DNA of 50,704 nt, from the NCBI GenBank assembly GCA_002343505.1, contig DDQZ01000044.1, forward strand, positions 1 to 50,704, given 5' to 3'. Each line of letters begins with the position of its first letter. Position 1 is the stretch's first letter. Made by a program: the position numbers and the translations under genes. This document shows positions 27,376 through 34,655 of this stretch, in pieces. This DNA comes from Verrucomicrobiaceae bacterium UBA2429 (GTDB lineage Bacteria; Verrucomicrobiota; Verrucomicrobiia; Verrucomicrobiales; Verrucomicrobiaceae). A model generated the notes under the pieces. That model searched no databases, was not told where the DNA came from, and saw only the letters and a program-made list of their open reading frames with translations.

Positions 27376-28449
27376 CTACTCCGACAACTGATGATGCAGC
27401 TTGGTAAGCAGCGTCAAATAGGTTTCCAGATGGAGACTCACGTTCTCCCAGTCTGCCTGAGCCACTAGCACGCGCATCAACTCATCAGGACTTCCTGGAA
27501 GTATTCCAAGGACTGTGCGGGCCACATTCTCGAAGCTAAGCCGCTTCCCTGTCGCATCTTCGATCTCCTGGCGAAGGTCTAGGGCAGGCGGGCGTTTGAA
27601 CTTGGTCTCACCGCGGATCAGTTCGAAGTCGAAAATAAGGCAATCATAGCCCACGACCTGCCGAGCTTGCTGAAGCATCCGCGCCAGCGCCGCCGTCTGG
27701 CCGTGCCGGAAAAAAGTGAACCGGCATTGATCATCCAGCACTCCGGCAGCGGCCACACCGCAGTTTTGTATTTCTTCTCGGCTGGCAGTTGCAGTGTCCG
27801 CAATAGCATGGCGCGGCAGCACTTTGAGATAAAGCTGTCCCAGCTCACTTCCGCGAGACACCTGCGACTCCTCCTGGCTTGCTTTGATGACCCCGTTCCA
27901 CTCCAACTCCAAGCGCAAAGCCTCTTCATGCCAGGATGACCTCCGAGCAAGCAGGGGTCTAACCTCCAGCTCTGGAAACTGGCGGCCCAGGAAATCCGTC
28001 ACATCTTTACCCCAGGCAAAAATTCGCCTGGGCTTCAACACGCGCAGCAGATGGCGGAAAAGCGATGCCTCACACTCTTCGGCATCATCCCCCGCTTTCA
28101 AATGAACAAGCTGCCACAAACCAGGAACGGCCTGGCTGTCCCCCAGCGCCATCCACAAATCATACGATGCCTGCTCAAACTGCTTCCCCTCGACCCAGAG
28201 ACTTGGGCGCAAAGCGGCAAGAAAGGGGTGAGCATCGGCACGCAGTAGAAACTCACTGGCAAATGGAATACCAGTCAGGCAGGCACTTTGAGACAGGCAG
28301 GCATCACCCACAAGCAGATCGCCTGAAAACGATCCCTGCTGCAATGCCGCTAGGTATTCGCGCAGATTGCGCAGCCGTTCGGGCGAACTGGCAAAGTGAG
28401 GTTCCGGCATATCTGCGAGCGCGGCCAGCAGAGCATCGAGATCGTTCAT
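27376..28449 (-). CDS. UDG-like domain fused to RNase H-like exonuclease domain
   Basis: 357 residues from ATG 28449. Residues 40-185 resemble uracil-DNA glycosylase superfamily proteins: LLVGDACLSQSACLTGIPFASEFLL fits the GEAPGxxGxxxTGIPFTSE motif, and RIFAWGKDVTDFLG fits the later strand. Residues 205-320 resemble RNase H-like/YprB-type 3'-5' exonucleases: VVGYDCLIFDFELIRG (Asp274), ALDLRQEIE (Asp291), LSFENVARTVLG. GEAPG is replaced by GDACL, and the first exonuclease motif (DIET) seems replaced by LYLKVLP. Both activities may therefore be lost, leaving DNA binding or sensing. It is the last gene of the island. Confidence 0.6.
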   Translation of the reverse strand: MNDLDALLAALADMPEPHFASSPERLRNLREYLAALQQGSFSGDLLVGDACLSQSACLTGIPFASEFLLRADAHPFLAALRPSLWVEGKQFEQASYDLWMALGDSQAVPGLWQLVHLKAGDDAEECEASLFRHLLRVLKPRRIFAWGKDVTDFLGRQFPELEVRPLLARRSSWHEEALRLELEWNGVIKASQEESQVSRGSELGQLYLKVLPRHAIADTATASREEIQNCGVAAAGVLDDQCRFTFFRHGQTAALARMLQQARQVVGYDCLIFDFELIRGETKFKRPPALDLRQEIEDATGKRLSFENVARTVLGILPGSPDELMRVLVAQADWENVSLHLETYLTLLTKLHHQLSE

Positions 28450-28506
28450 GAAGGCAGTTCTTGGCACTCAAGCATGGGGCGAGGCATCCGGCCTGCGATC
28501 ATGCCA

Positions 28507-28974
28507 TCAGAAGCAGATGGGCTGGAGCTTCTTGCTCAGGTAAAGCGGGTGCGCGGGTGAGCCATCCTGGTTGACCTTCAATGCATGAAGGTTGGGCAGC
28601 ATCTGACGCACAGCATTACCTCGCTGGAGATGATTGCCATGGCAACCCCAGGCAGCGACCACCAGACCGGCTTTTGCAGCCAACCGTTTCAGCGTTGCGT
28701 CATTCTTGGGTCCAATCGGTTGCGGCTGCTGCTTCATGGCCTCGGGGTCAGGATGGATCCAGGCAAAGAGGTTGGTCATGCAGAGTGCGCCAAAACCCCA
28801 GCGCTGTGCATTGTCCACACAACGACGCACCGTCGGGTCCATCTGAAAGCCGTTCGCCTTGGATGGATTCAGCCCGATGAACATGCACACCGGCCCCTCA
28901 CCCCAGCAATAATGCCACTCATAGCGATAGTGACCACATGGGGAGAAGACAGCGTGATAGAGTGGAGGATTCAT
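28507..28974 (-). CDS. DUF1643 family protein
   Basis: 155 residues from ATG 28974; GTG 29013 would add 13 residues and overlap the upstream gene. Family motifs are AVFSPCGHYRYEWHY, VCMFIGLNPSKANGFQMDPT, RWGFGALCMTNLFAWIHPDP, VVAAWGCHGN and the C-terminal PAHPLYL. DUF1643 proteins are small, cytoplasmic and of unknown function, and are often found in mobile or accessory regions. It sits between the membrane protein and the UDG-like fusion gene in the same orientation. Confidence 0.85.
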   Translation of the reverse strand: MNPPLYHAVFSPCGHYRYEWHYCWGEGPVCMFIGLNPSKANGFQMDPTVRRCVDNAQRWGFGALCMTNLFAWIHPDPEAMKQQPQPIGPKNDATLKRLAAKAGLVVAAWGCHGNHLQRGNAVRQMLPNLHALKVNQDGSPAHPLYLSKKLQPICF

Positions 28975-28996
28975 GGTGTGATTGAAGATAAAGGAA

Positions 28997-29359
28997 TCAA
29001 TGAGGCGTGTCACCTTTCAATCCAGCCTGCAGCCTGTGGTAGGAATCCCCGCTGACGAGGAAGCGACGAATTTCTCGAAGAGCTGAGTCCTGCTCGGCTG
29101 GGGATTGGAAAACCAGCCGCATGCCGTCAAATTCCAAATAGCCTGGAGGGGACCCAAAGGTGAGGTGGTTTCGGGAGGAGGGGCCGATGGATTTGACGAC
29201 CGCCAGGTTCAGCATGCCACTGCCGTAGTCGAGCCATTTGCCCTGCTGAGCCGGTGTCTGATCCGACCAGGCCAAGAACAGAAGCAGGAGCAAGCCAACC
29301 GCTCCGATGAGACGATGTCGTGGCTGAAGTTTATGAAGGAGTGATTCAAAGGGAGTCAT
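28997..29359 (-). CDS. small single-pass membrane protein, unknown
   Basis: 120 residues. A short basic N-terminus (HKLQPRHR) precedes one hydrophobic segment at about residues 16-31 (LIGAVGLLLLLFLAWS), leaving about 85 residues outside: SIGPSSRNHLTFGSPPGYLE then FDGMRLVFQSPAEQDSALRE. I do not recognise the family. The gene is part of the island transcription unit, 40 bp after the 57-residue gene and 22 bp before the DUF1643 ATG. A membrane effector or anchor role is possible but purely contextual. Confidence 0.65.
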   Translation of the reverse strand: MTPFESLLHKLQPRHRLIGAVGLLLLLFLAWSDQTPAQQGKWLDYGSGMLNLAVVKSIGPSSRNHLTFGSPPGYLEFDGMRLVFQSPAEQDSALREIRRFLVSGDSYHRLQAGLKGDTPH

Positions 29360-29399
29360 GGTCTGGCAGTCATGTAAAACGATCCGACTGTGACGGTCT

Positions 29400-29573
29400 T
29401 CACCGCTGGTCCGTCACATCCTTGGGACTGGAGACGATTTTACAAGCTGGGTTTTGCTGTTCGAAGATGCGGCGGGCCATGACGGTGTCGCTGGCGTTGA
29501 CGTAGGCGCGCTGGGTGGCGGAGTTGCTGGAGTTGCGGAGGATGTAGCTGATTTCGAAGAGGCGCTGGCTCAT
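29400..29573 (-). CDS. small hypothetical protein
   Basis: 57 residues from ATG 29573: MSQRLFEISYILRNSSNSAT, then AYVNASDTVMARRIFEQQNP and a C-terminal TDQR. The predicted beta-alpha pattern, with alternating hydrophobics in FEISYIL and a helix in TVMARRIFEQQ, looks like a real small domain. I do not recognise it. It lies between the 350-residue and membrane-protein genes in the island. The frame is open for 19 more codons upstream, but that part looks unstructured. Confidence 0.5.
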   Translation of the reverse strand: MSQRLFEISYILRNSSNSATQRAYVNASDTVMARRIFEQQNPACKIVSSPKDVTDQR

Positions 29574-29662
29574 AGGAATGTGAGGTTGAGTTGAAGGCTC
29601 AAACCTCACTGGTGAAGCCTGACGCATCATGGGCTAAGTTTGTGGACAAACCTGGCGCCAAG

Positions 29663-30715
29663 TCACTCAGCCAGCCGACGCAGGCTGCGGTGGTCCCCCT
29701 GGGTGCGTATGCCGCTCTTCTGGCTGATGTAGTCGTAGCGTGCCTCGCCTTTCAGCCCCTTTTGAATGGCCTGCTTCTTGGCGGCTTTGACGCGCTTTTT
29801 CTTCTCCACTGTTTCGATGCGCCCAGCCGAAAAAGCTGGCCCCTGACGTGTGACACCACGCGCCTTGTGCAGCGCATTGATGCGGCGAAAATCAAGGTCG
29901 CGCCGGGCATCAAAGCTCATGTAGCCGGGGATGAAAATCTGTGTGCCATAAGGGGTGAAGACCACCGAAGGCTTCAACAGCAGCGGAGCGCCGTCTTTCA
30001 TGCCCCAGAGGTAGTACTTCCAGCAGAAGAGATCGAAGGCGGCCTGAAAACACTGGTCTTCGCTGGTGAATTCAGCGCCTGGGCCGCGTTCCCAGTTCCG
30101 CTCCGGGATCAGGCTCCGGTGCAGGATGCCTGCAGCGGCTGTGCGTGCGGGGTATTGCTGGCACAGACATTCCCAGTCATGTTTGAAACCTCTGTGCTCG
30201 CGCAGGCGTGTGTCATACTCGGCGAACTTTTCAGGCAGCTTGATGTAATCCTCAAAACGCCCCTCGCCGATGAGCCGCTCGGAAGCGCGGACCACATCGG
30301 CATCGGCCAGTTCCAGGCGGTTCAGGCCGCAGGCTCCATCAGTCGAGGCATCAAGCAGCAGGCTGACCAAGAGCTGGGTTCCAGGCTGCCTTTTGGCCGC
30401 AGGCAACTTGAGTTGAGCCTGAAGGTGCACGGCATAGTTTTGCGGAAAGGCCGGAAAGGCGGAGCCACACTGCCAAAAGGCCAGGCAGGCGCACCCAAAG
30501 GCTTCCGCGAGGCGCTGTGTGCTCTCCGTTGGATCGCGAAGCAGCCGGGCAGGCAATTTTTCCAGCAGCCACAGGATCATGGCGCTGGCGCTCTTTTTCT
30601 CGGAAGCATCCAGAAAAGGCAGGCTTTCCAAATGCCTTTGCATAGACTCCTTCCAATCAGAGTCCGGCAAACCCAGGCGCTTGAGCCAGCGCTCACGGAA
30701 GAAGTTGTTTTTCAT
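29663..30715 (-). CDS. uncharacterised 350-residue island protein
   Basis: 350 residues, cytoplasmic, with no signal or membrane segment. The N-terminal 200 residues are helical (WLKRLGLPDSDWKESMQRHL, SASAMILWLLEKLPARLLRD). A mid region is aromatic-rich (QAAFDLFCWKYYLWGMKDGA), followed by QIFIPGYMSFDARRDLDFRR. The last 60 residues are strongly basic (EKKKRVKAAKKQAIQKGLKG), which could bind nucleic acid. No known family or catalytic motif was recognised. Its ATG overlaps the phosphatase stop by 4 bp, so the two are probably translated together. Confidence 0.7.
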   Translation of the reverse strand: MKNNFFRERWLKRLGLPDSDWKESMQRHLESLPFLDASEKKSASAMILWLLEKLPARLLRDPTESTQRLAEAFGCACLAFWQCGSAFPAFPQNYAVHLQAQLKLPAAKRQPGTQLLVSLLLDASTDGACGLNRLELADADVVRASERLIGEGRFEDYIKLPEKFAEYDTRLREHRGFKHDWECLCQQYPARTAAAGILHRSLIPERNWERGPGAEFTSEDQCFQAAFDLFCWKYYLWGMKDGAPLLLKPSVVFTPYGTQIFIPGYMSFDARRDLDFRRINALHKARGVTRQGPAFSAGRIETVEKKKRVKAAKKQAIQKGLKGEARYDYISQKSGIRTQGDHRSLRRLAE

Positions 30716-31164
30716 CGGGATGCCAGGGTGTCAGTGGATGGCTTGGCTTGATTTCCATGAAGAGCGCAAAGGTGCTCCACCACGGCTCCAGTCCGATCCT
30801 GGCCTGCGCTGCAATGCACAAGCACCGGCTTGGGCAGCTTCTCAAACCATGCCTGGGCCTGCCGGAGCTCATCCTCGGTGACCGGCGGCCATTCATGGTC
30901 GCGGATGGGCAGGTGCCCGACATCAAAACCCGACTGCTCATAATGCGCCAGCAGACCTCCAGGAAGCGCCTCTTCATAGAGCACAAGGTGGCGTTCATCC
31001 AGCAGGCACAAGATCGAAGCCGCACCTGCCTCGCGTGCGACGTTGATCCATGACTCGACGGCATCACGGGAAACGGGATGGTTTCGCCCAGAGTCATAAC
31101 CAGGCCTGGAGGAAGCGAGGAGATGGCCGGGGATTTCAATGCTGGGCTTGTTGGATGAAGTCAT
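30712..31164 (-). CDS. tyrosine/dual-specificity phosphatase-like protein
   Basis: 150 residues. The active-site loop HCSAGQDRTG at 117-126 gives Cys118 and Arg124 in the CX5R pattern. The general acid is probably Asp89 in PIRDHEWP, and LLASSRPGYDSG near the N-terminus is the usual substrate-side segment of small DSP/PTP enzymes. It should hydrolyse phosphotyrosine or another phosphomonoester through a cysteinyl-phosphate. It is the first gene of the island and is coupled to the 350-residue gene by a 4-bp overlap. Confidence 0.82.
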   Translation of the reverse strand: MTSSNKPSIEIPGHLLASSRPGYDSGRNHPVSRDAVESWINVAREAGAASILCLLDERHLVLYEEALPGGLLAHYEQSGFDVGHLPIRDHEWPPVTEDELRQAQAWFEKLPKPVLVHCSAGQDRTGAVVEHLCALHGNQAKPSTDTLASR

Positions 31165-31228
31165 CGGAAAATCGAAATTCTACCTCGGTCGTCATGTGTG
31201 CAAAGGACGAGTTTTGTGGACAAAACGG

Positions 31229-31298
31229 CACCGCCGTCGCCCGCAGCTGCGATGTGGACAAGCCGCGCAACCTGGCCAAGAGCGTGACGGTGGAGTGA
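31229..31298 (+). repeat. right 70-bp glmS-end direct repeat (putative attR)
   Basis: It encodes TAVARSCDVDKPRNLAKSVT then VE and TGA at 31298, the last codons of glmS with nothing of the gene before it. It matches 27257-27326 with one change. It ends 15 bp before the convergent DUF1592 stop, so this looks like the original chromosomal neighbourhood of the glmS 3' end, displaced from the rest of the gene by the island. Confidence 0.8.
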
Positions 31299-31313
31299 CG
31301 GACGTCATCTCCG

Positions 31314-33776
31314 CTACGGCCGCGCAAACACCTCGCTAAGCACCACCTGCTCCACCAGGGTGCGCAGGCCGCTGCCTTCCTTCTCCACTTCCGCCAGCAC
31401 GGCATCCACCTGCGGGCGGTCCAGGCCCTCCATGCGGCGGCCGCAGGCGTAGGCGAGCAGGCGCTCGGCCAGGGTTTTGCGGAACTGGGCCTCCTTTTTC
31501 ATGAGCAAGGCCTTGAAGCCGGTGATGTCCTCAAAGCGCGCGCCGTCCGGCATTTCGCCGCTGGCATCAATCTTCGGCCCCTGTTTTTTGCCCGCCGGGT
31601 AATGCGTGCGCCATTGGCCGATGGGATCGTAGTTTTCCAAAGCGAAGCCTGGCGGGTCTATCTTCGCATGGCACTCGTAGCAGCCGGTGTTGTCGCGGTG
31701 CTTGGTCAGGATCTCGCGCATGGATTTGGCGCCGCGGATGTCGGGGTCAATGGGCGGCACGTTGTCCGGCGGCGGCGGGGGCGGCGTGCCGAGGATGTTT
31801 TCCAGCAGCCAGATGCCGCGCACCACGGGCGAGGTCTCGATGCCGTTGGCGCTCACGGTCAGCACGCTGGCCTGCCCGAGCAAACCGCCGCGCCTGCGGT
31901 CGGCGAGGCTGACTTTGCGAAACTCCTGCGCGGTCTCCGGCGGACTGATGCGGCCGAGGCCGTAGAGATCCGCCAGCGGCTGGTTCACGAAGGTGAAATC
32001 AGCGTCGAGGAAACGCGAGAGGCTTTCGTTTTGATCCAAAAGATGGCGCATGAACAGCCGCGTCTCCTGTTTCATGGCGGGCTTCAGCCCCTCGGCATAA
32101 AAGCGCGCGAAAGCATCGCGATCCGGCGGCATGTCGCCAAGGCTGCGAAGATTGAGCCAGGCATCGAGAAAGCCCTCGACGAAGGCCTCCGCACGCGCGC
32201 TGGCGAGCAGGCGGCGCGTTTGCGCGAGCTTGACCTCCGCCCGCAAAAGCTCGCCGCTGTCTGCCAAGGCGCGCAGCTCCGCATCCGGCATGGTGGACCA
32301 GAGAAAGTAGGAGAGGCGTGTGGCAAAGGCATGGGCGCTGAGCTTCTCCTCCTTCGCCGCAGGGTCCGCCAGATAAAGAAACGCCGGCGAGCAAAGCGCG
32401 GCTTTGAGACCGTCCTTCATCGCCTCGAAAGGCGTGCTGCCCGCCTGTCTGCGCGTATCCACCACACTCATGAGCCGGTCCACCTCCCCTGCCGTGGCCG
32501 GGCGACGGTAGGCACGGCTGGCAAAGGCCTGCAAAATCTCGCGCGTGCGCCCCGGCTCGAAGCCCGCTTCGCCAAGCACGCTGCTCTGGGAGGCGGGCGG
32601 CCACTCCTGCACGATGGGGCCGCGGATTTCGATCTCATGGATGCGGATGTGCGGCATCTTTCCGTATTGCAGCACCACGCGCCGCGCCTGGAAGATGCCC
32701 AGGTCCTTGCGCTCTTTCTCAGGCCATTGGTCCTGGTATTTGCGCGCCAGCGTGCCAAAGGCGCGGCGGCTGTTCGCCATGCCATTCGGGAAAATGAAAC
32801 GTGGTGTCTGCCCGGCCAGCAGCGGCACTTTCAGCGTGTGCCATTCCGCCTCGCCATCCTTCAGCGTGACCTCGACGAGCTGCGGCTCGATGGGCTGCGG
32901 ATGATGCAGCGGCCCGGCCTGCACATCGCCCGGCACGATGCCGAGGCGGAAAGGCTGCGCGGTGTCGCGCTGAAAGATTGCCGGATCATAAGGATGCTCG
33001 CGGTGCATGGCCTGGGCCTTCACGCGGATCTCGTAAAGCCCGTCCGCCGGCACGCCCTGTTTGAAGTCATGAATGTAACCGTAGCCGCCCTCGTGGTTCT
33101 CCGTGTCCGGCACCTCGTAGAGGCAAAGGTAGCGGTTCTTGTAAACCGCGCCGTGCGGAAAGGTGTGCTCCTGCTGCGGGCGGAAGTTGTCCTCAAAGCG
33201 CCAGGTCTTTTCCTCTGGCCTGCTCGTCACGCTGAACGCGCGCTCCACCACCTGGTCCGCCGCGTCGAGATACTGCGCCAGCAGGTAGCCGGAGGTTTGC
33301 AGCACATCGCCCAGATTGTCCATGTGCTCGGCCATCTGGTCGCGAGGGAACTTCGTGGTCGGATCAAAGAGCCGCATGTCGAGCGCGAAGAGATCGCCCA
33401 CCGTGTTGAGATACTCGCGCTTGTTCAGCCGCCGGAGCACTGTCTGCCCGCCCGTGCTGCGCAGCGCGGACCGCGCCTGTGCCACAACCTCTGTCAGAGC
33501 CACCACCATTGCGCTCCGTTCGGCATCCGTGGGTTGTTTGGACTTCTCCGGCGGCATCTCGCCCAGGTTGAGCTGGTCAATGATGTCCTGGAGGTCAATG
33601 ACATGCTCGGCGGTGGTTGCCGGCAGCGTCAGTTGGTCAAAGCGGCGCTCGGCTTTTTGTTTGTCGGGGCCGTGGCAGGAGATGCAGTAGTCGTTGAGGA
33701 AGGCGCGCGGATCGGCTGCCAATCCTGGCCGGATCATGCCAAGGATAACAAAAGGAATGATGAATTCCAAATTCAT
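31314..33776 (-). CDS. DUF1592/DUF1587/DUF1588/DUF1585 cytochrome-like secreted protein
   Basis: 820 residues from ATG 33776, with a signal peptide (MNLEFIIPFVILGMIRPGLA). A CxxCH haem site, YCISCHG, lies near residue 33, and a second, CYECHAKIDPPGF, near residue 700. Between them are DUF1587 (LRRLNKREYLNTVGDLF), DUF1595/1592 (RRPATAGEVDRLM, AFATRLSYFLWSTMPDAEL) and DUF1588 (RRGGLLGQASVLTVSANG); DUF1585 ends the protein. Such proteins are periplasmic, plausibly electron-transferring, and partner DUF1552 proteins, one of which lies upstream. The ATG coincides with one copy of the 19-bp repeat bracketing the next gene. Confidence 0.88.
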   Translation of the reverse strand: MNLEFIIPFVILGMIRPGLAADPRAFLNDYCISCHGPDKQKAERRFDQLTLPATTAEHVIDLQDIIDQLNLGEMPPEKSKQPTDAERSAMVVALTEVVAQARSALRSTGGQTVLRRLNKREYLNTVGDLFALDMRLFDPTTKFPRDQMAEHMDNLGDVLQTSGYLLAQYLDAADQVVERAFSVTSRPEEKTWRFEDNFRPQQEHTFPHGAVYKNRYLCLYEVPDTENHEGGYGYIHDFKQGVPADGLYEIRVKAQAMHREHPYDPAIFQRDTAQPFRLGIVPGDVQAGPLHHPQPIEPQLVEVTLKDGEAEWHTLKVPLLAGQTPRFIFPNGMANSRRAFGTLARKYQDQWPEKERKDLGIFQARRVVLQYGKMPHIRIHEIEIRGPIVQEWPPASQSSVLGEAGFEPGRTREILQAFASRAYRRPATAGEVDRLMSVVDTRRQAGSTPFEAMKDGLKAALCSPAFLYLADPAAKEEKLSAHAFATRLSYFLWSTMPDAELRALADSGELLRAEVKLAQTRRLLASARAEAFVEGFLDAWLNLRSLGDMPPDRDAFARFYAEGLKPAMKQETRLFMRHLLDQNESLSRFLDADFTFVNQPLADLYGLGRISPPETAQEFRKVSLADRRRGGLLGQASVLTVSANGIETSPVVRGIWLLENILGTPPPPPPDNVPPIDPDIRGAKSMREILTKHRDNTGCYECHAKIDPPGFALENYDPIGQWRTHYPAGKKQGPKIDASGEMPDGARFEDITGFKALLMKKEAQFRKTLAERLLAYACGRRMEGLDRPQVDAVLAEVEKEGSGLRTLVEQVVLSEVFARP

Positions 33777-33792
33777 AATCCGTGTCTTAATC
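33774..33792. repeat. 19-bp repeat flanking the four-helix-bundle gene (left copy)
   Basis: The sequence cataatccgtgtcttaatc is identical to 34581-34599, and its inverse (17 bases) occurs at 34629-34645. The first three bases are the complement of the DUF1592 ATG. Downstream, the related ctttgtcttaatcc follows at once, so the motif is itself repetitive. Confidence 0.75.
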
Positions 33793-33826
33793 TTTGTCTT
33801 AATCCCCAACTCAAACATCCATTTCA

Positions 33827-34564
33827 TCACAGCGTCTCCTTTCGTTTGATCCCCAAAATCTGTCGCACAGCAATCGCAACTTCACGCTTCGCCTCGGATA
33901 CTGTCTCAATCCCCGCCAAACTCCGCGCAACAAGGATGTCCAGCGTCGCTGCAAATCGCAGTCCTGCCATGACAGACAAATCAAAAAAGCGTGCGCGATC
34001 CTTCAATGCCCAGCGCGCGTTGCCCTCGGCCAAATTGAGCACAAGACTCGTCACAGAGCGGTCCAGCAACTCCTGGCTGCGCTGCGGCACCTGGGTCTGG
34101 TGACAAAAATCCGTCACCCAACCGATCAGGTGGAGACCACGCCCATAGCATTCCAGCTTCTCATGCGAAAAACCCGTTGAAAGCGGCTCAGGCGCATCCT
34201 CGCAAAGACGATCCTCTTTGGATTTCCAAAGGCCCATCAACATGTGAAAAACCTCCTGCAATTCCAGCTTTCCAGTCTTGCAAAGATCCCCTGCAATCAG
34301 TTGCTTTCGCTGCAGAACATCCAAGCAAGCCGCGCACTCCGCAGCCGAACTGAAGGCGGTTTCAAGCGCCTGCTTCTGACTTGCTGAACTCTGGCTGGCA
34401 TTGCTGACAGCGATGTTCAGCGGCATGCTTTCCGCGGCACGAAGAAGCTGGTCTTTCACCGCATGTTTTGAGGAAACGGGTTCCAGGATGTCCGATGCCC
34501 GTGCCACAAAAGCCACAGCCTTTTGATATACCCGAAGGTCTTCGTGATGCAGCCGTTCAGACAT
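33827..34564 (-). CDS. tandem four-helix-bundle (S23/IVP-type) protein
   Basis: 245 residues made of two copies of the 23S-IVP-type four-helix bundle. Copy one, residues 5-110, has HEDLRVYQKAVAFVARA and LLRAAESMPLNIAVSNA. Copy two, about 133-240, has HEKLECYGRGLHLIGWV and LLDRSVTSLVLNLAEGNARW. Single-domain relatives are about 120 residues, so this is a fused duplication. Members occur inside rRNA intervening sequences and as scattered genes, with no known enzymatic role. The gene interrupts the spacing between the DUF1552 and DUF1592 genes and is bracketed by 19-bp repeats, suggesting insertion as a unit. Confidence 0.8.
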   Translation of the reverse strand: MSERLHHEDLRVYQKAVAFVARASDILEPVSSKHAVKDQLLRAAESMPLNIAVSNASQSSASQKQALETAFSSAAECAACLDVLQRKQLIAGDLCKTGKLELQEVFHMLMGLWKSKEDRLCEDAPEPLSTGFSHEKLECYGRGLHLIGWVTDFCHQTQVPQRSQELLDRSVTSLVLNLAEGNARWALKDRARFFDLSVMAGLRFAATLDILVARSLAGIETVSEAKREVAIAVRQILGIKRKETL

Positions 34565-34580
34565 GGCGTGATTTGTGTTT

Positions 34581-34645
34581 CATAATCCGTGTCTTAATCC
34601 GTCGCGAAAGGGTGAAGATTACGACAAGGATTAAGACACGGATTA
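34581..34645. repeat. 19-bp repeat and inverted copy upstream of the four-helix-bundle gene
   Basis: 34581-34599 is the exact direct copy of 33774-33792. 34629-34645 (gattaagacacggatta) is the inverse of the same motif, so the two at this end form a large imperfect hairpin with a spacer of about 29 bases. The strings are AT-rich compared with the genes around them. Confidence 0.75.
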
Positions 34646-34655
34646 AGAGGCAGGG

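Larger units (their letters stand above)
27327..31228. mobile_element. 3.9-kb genomic island integrated at glmS 3' end
   Basis: The segment lies between two 70-bp direct repeats of the glmS 3' end. Its six genes are all on the minus strand, and it is visibly less GC-rich than the flanks. The left repeat is contiguous with more glmS sequence, while the right copy is only the repeat, which is the layout left when an element integrates at the 3' end of a gene and restores it. No integrase or transposase is present, so it is a non-autonomous or decayed element, or a cassette moved in trans. Confidence 0.6.

Noticed and set aside
27327..31228. Island as a Tn7-like transposon at attTn7
   Set aside because: No tnsABCD-like genes, no Tn7 end repeats, and the glmS coding end itself is duplicated, which Tn7 insertion does not do.
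31602..34103. Long plus-strand frame opposite the DUF1592 gene
   Set aside because: Arg/His/Leu-rich antisense artefact; the minus strand encodes clear CxxCH and DUF1585 motifs.
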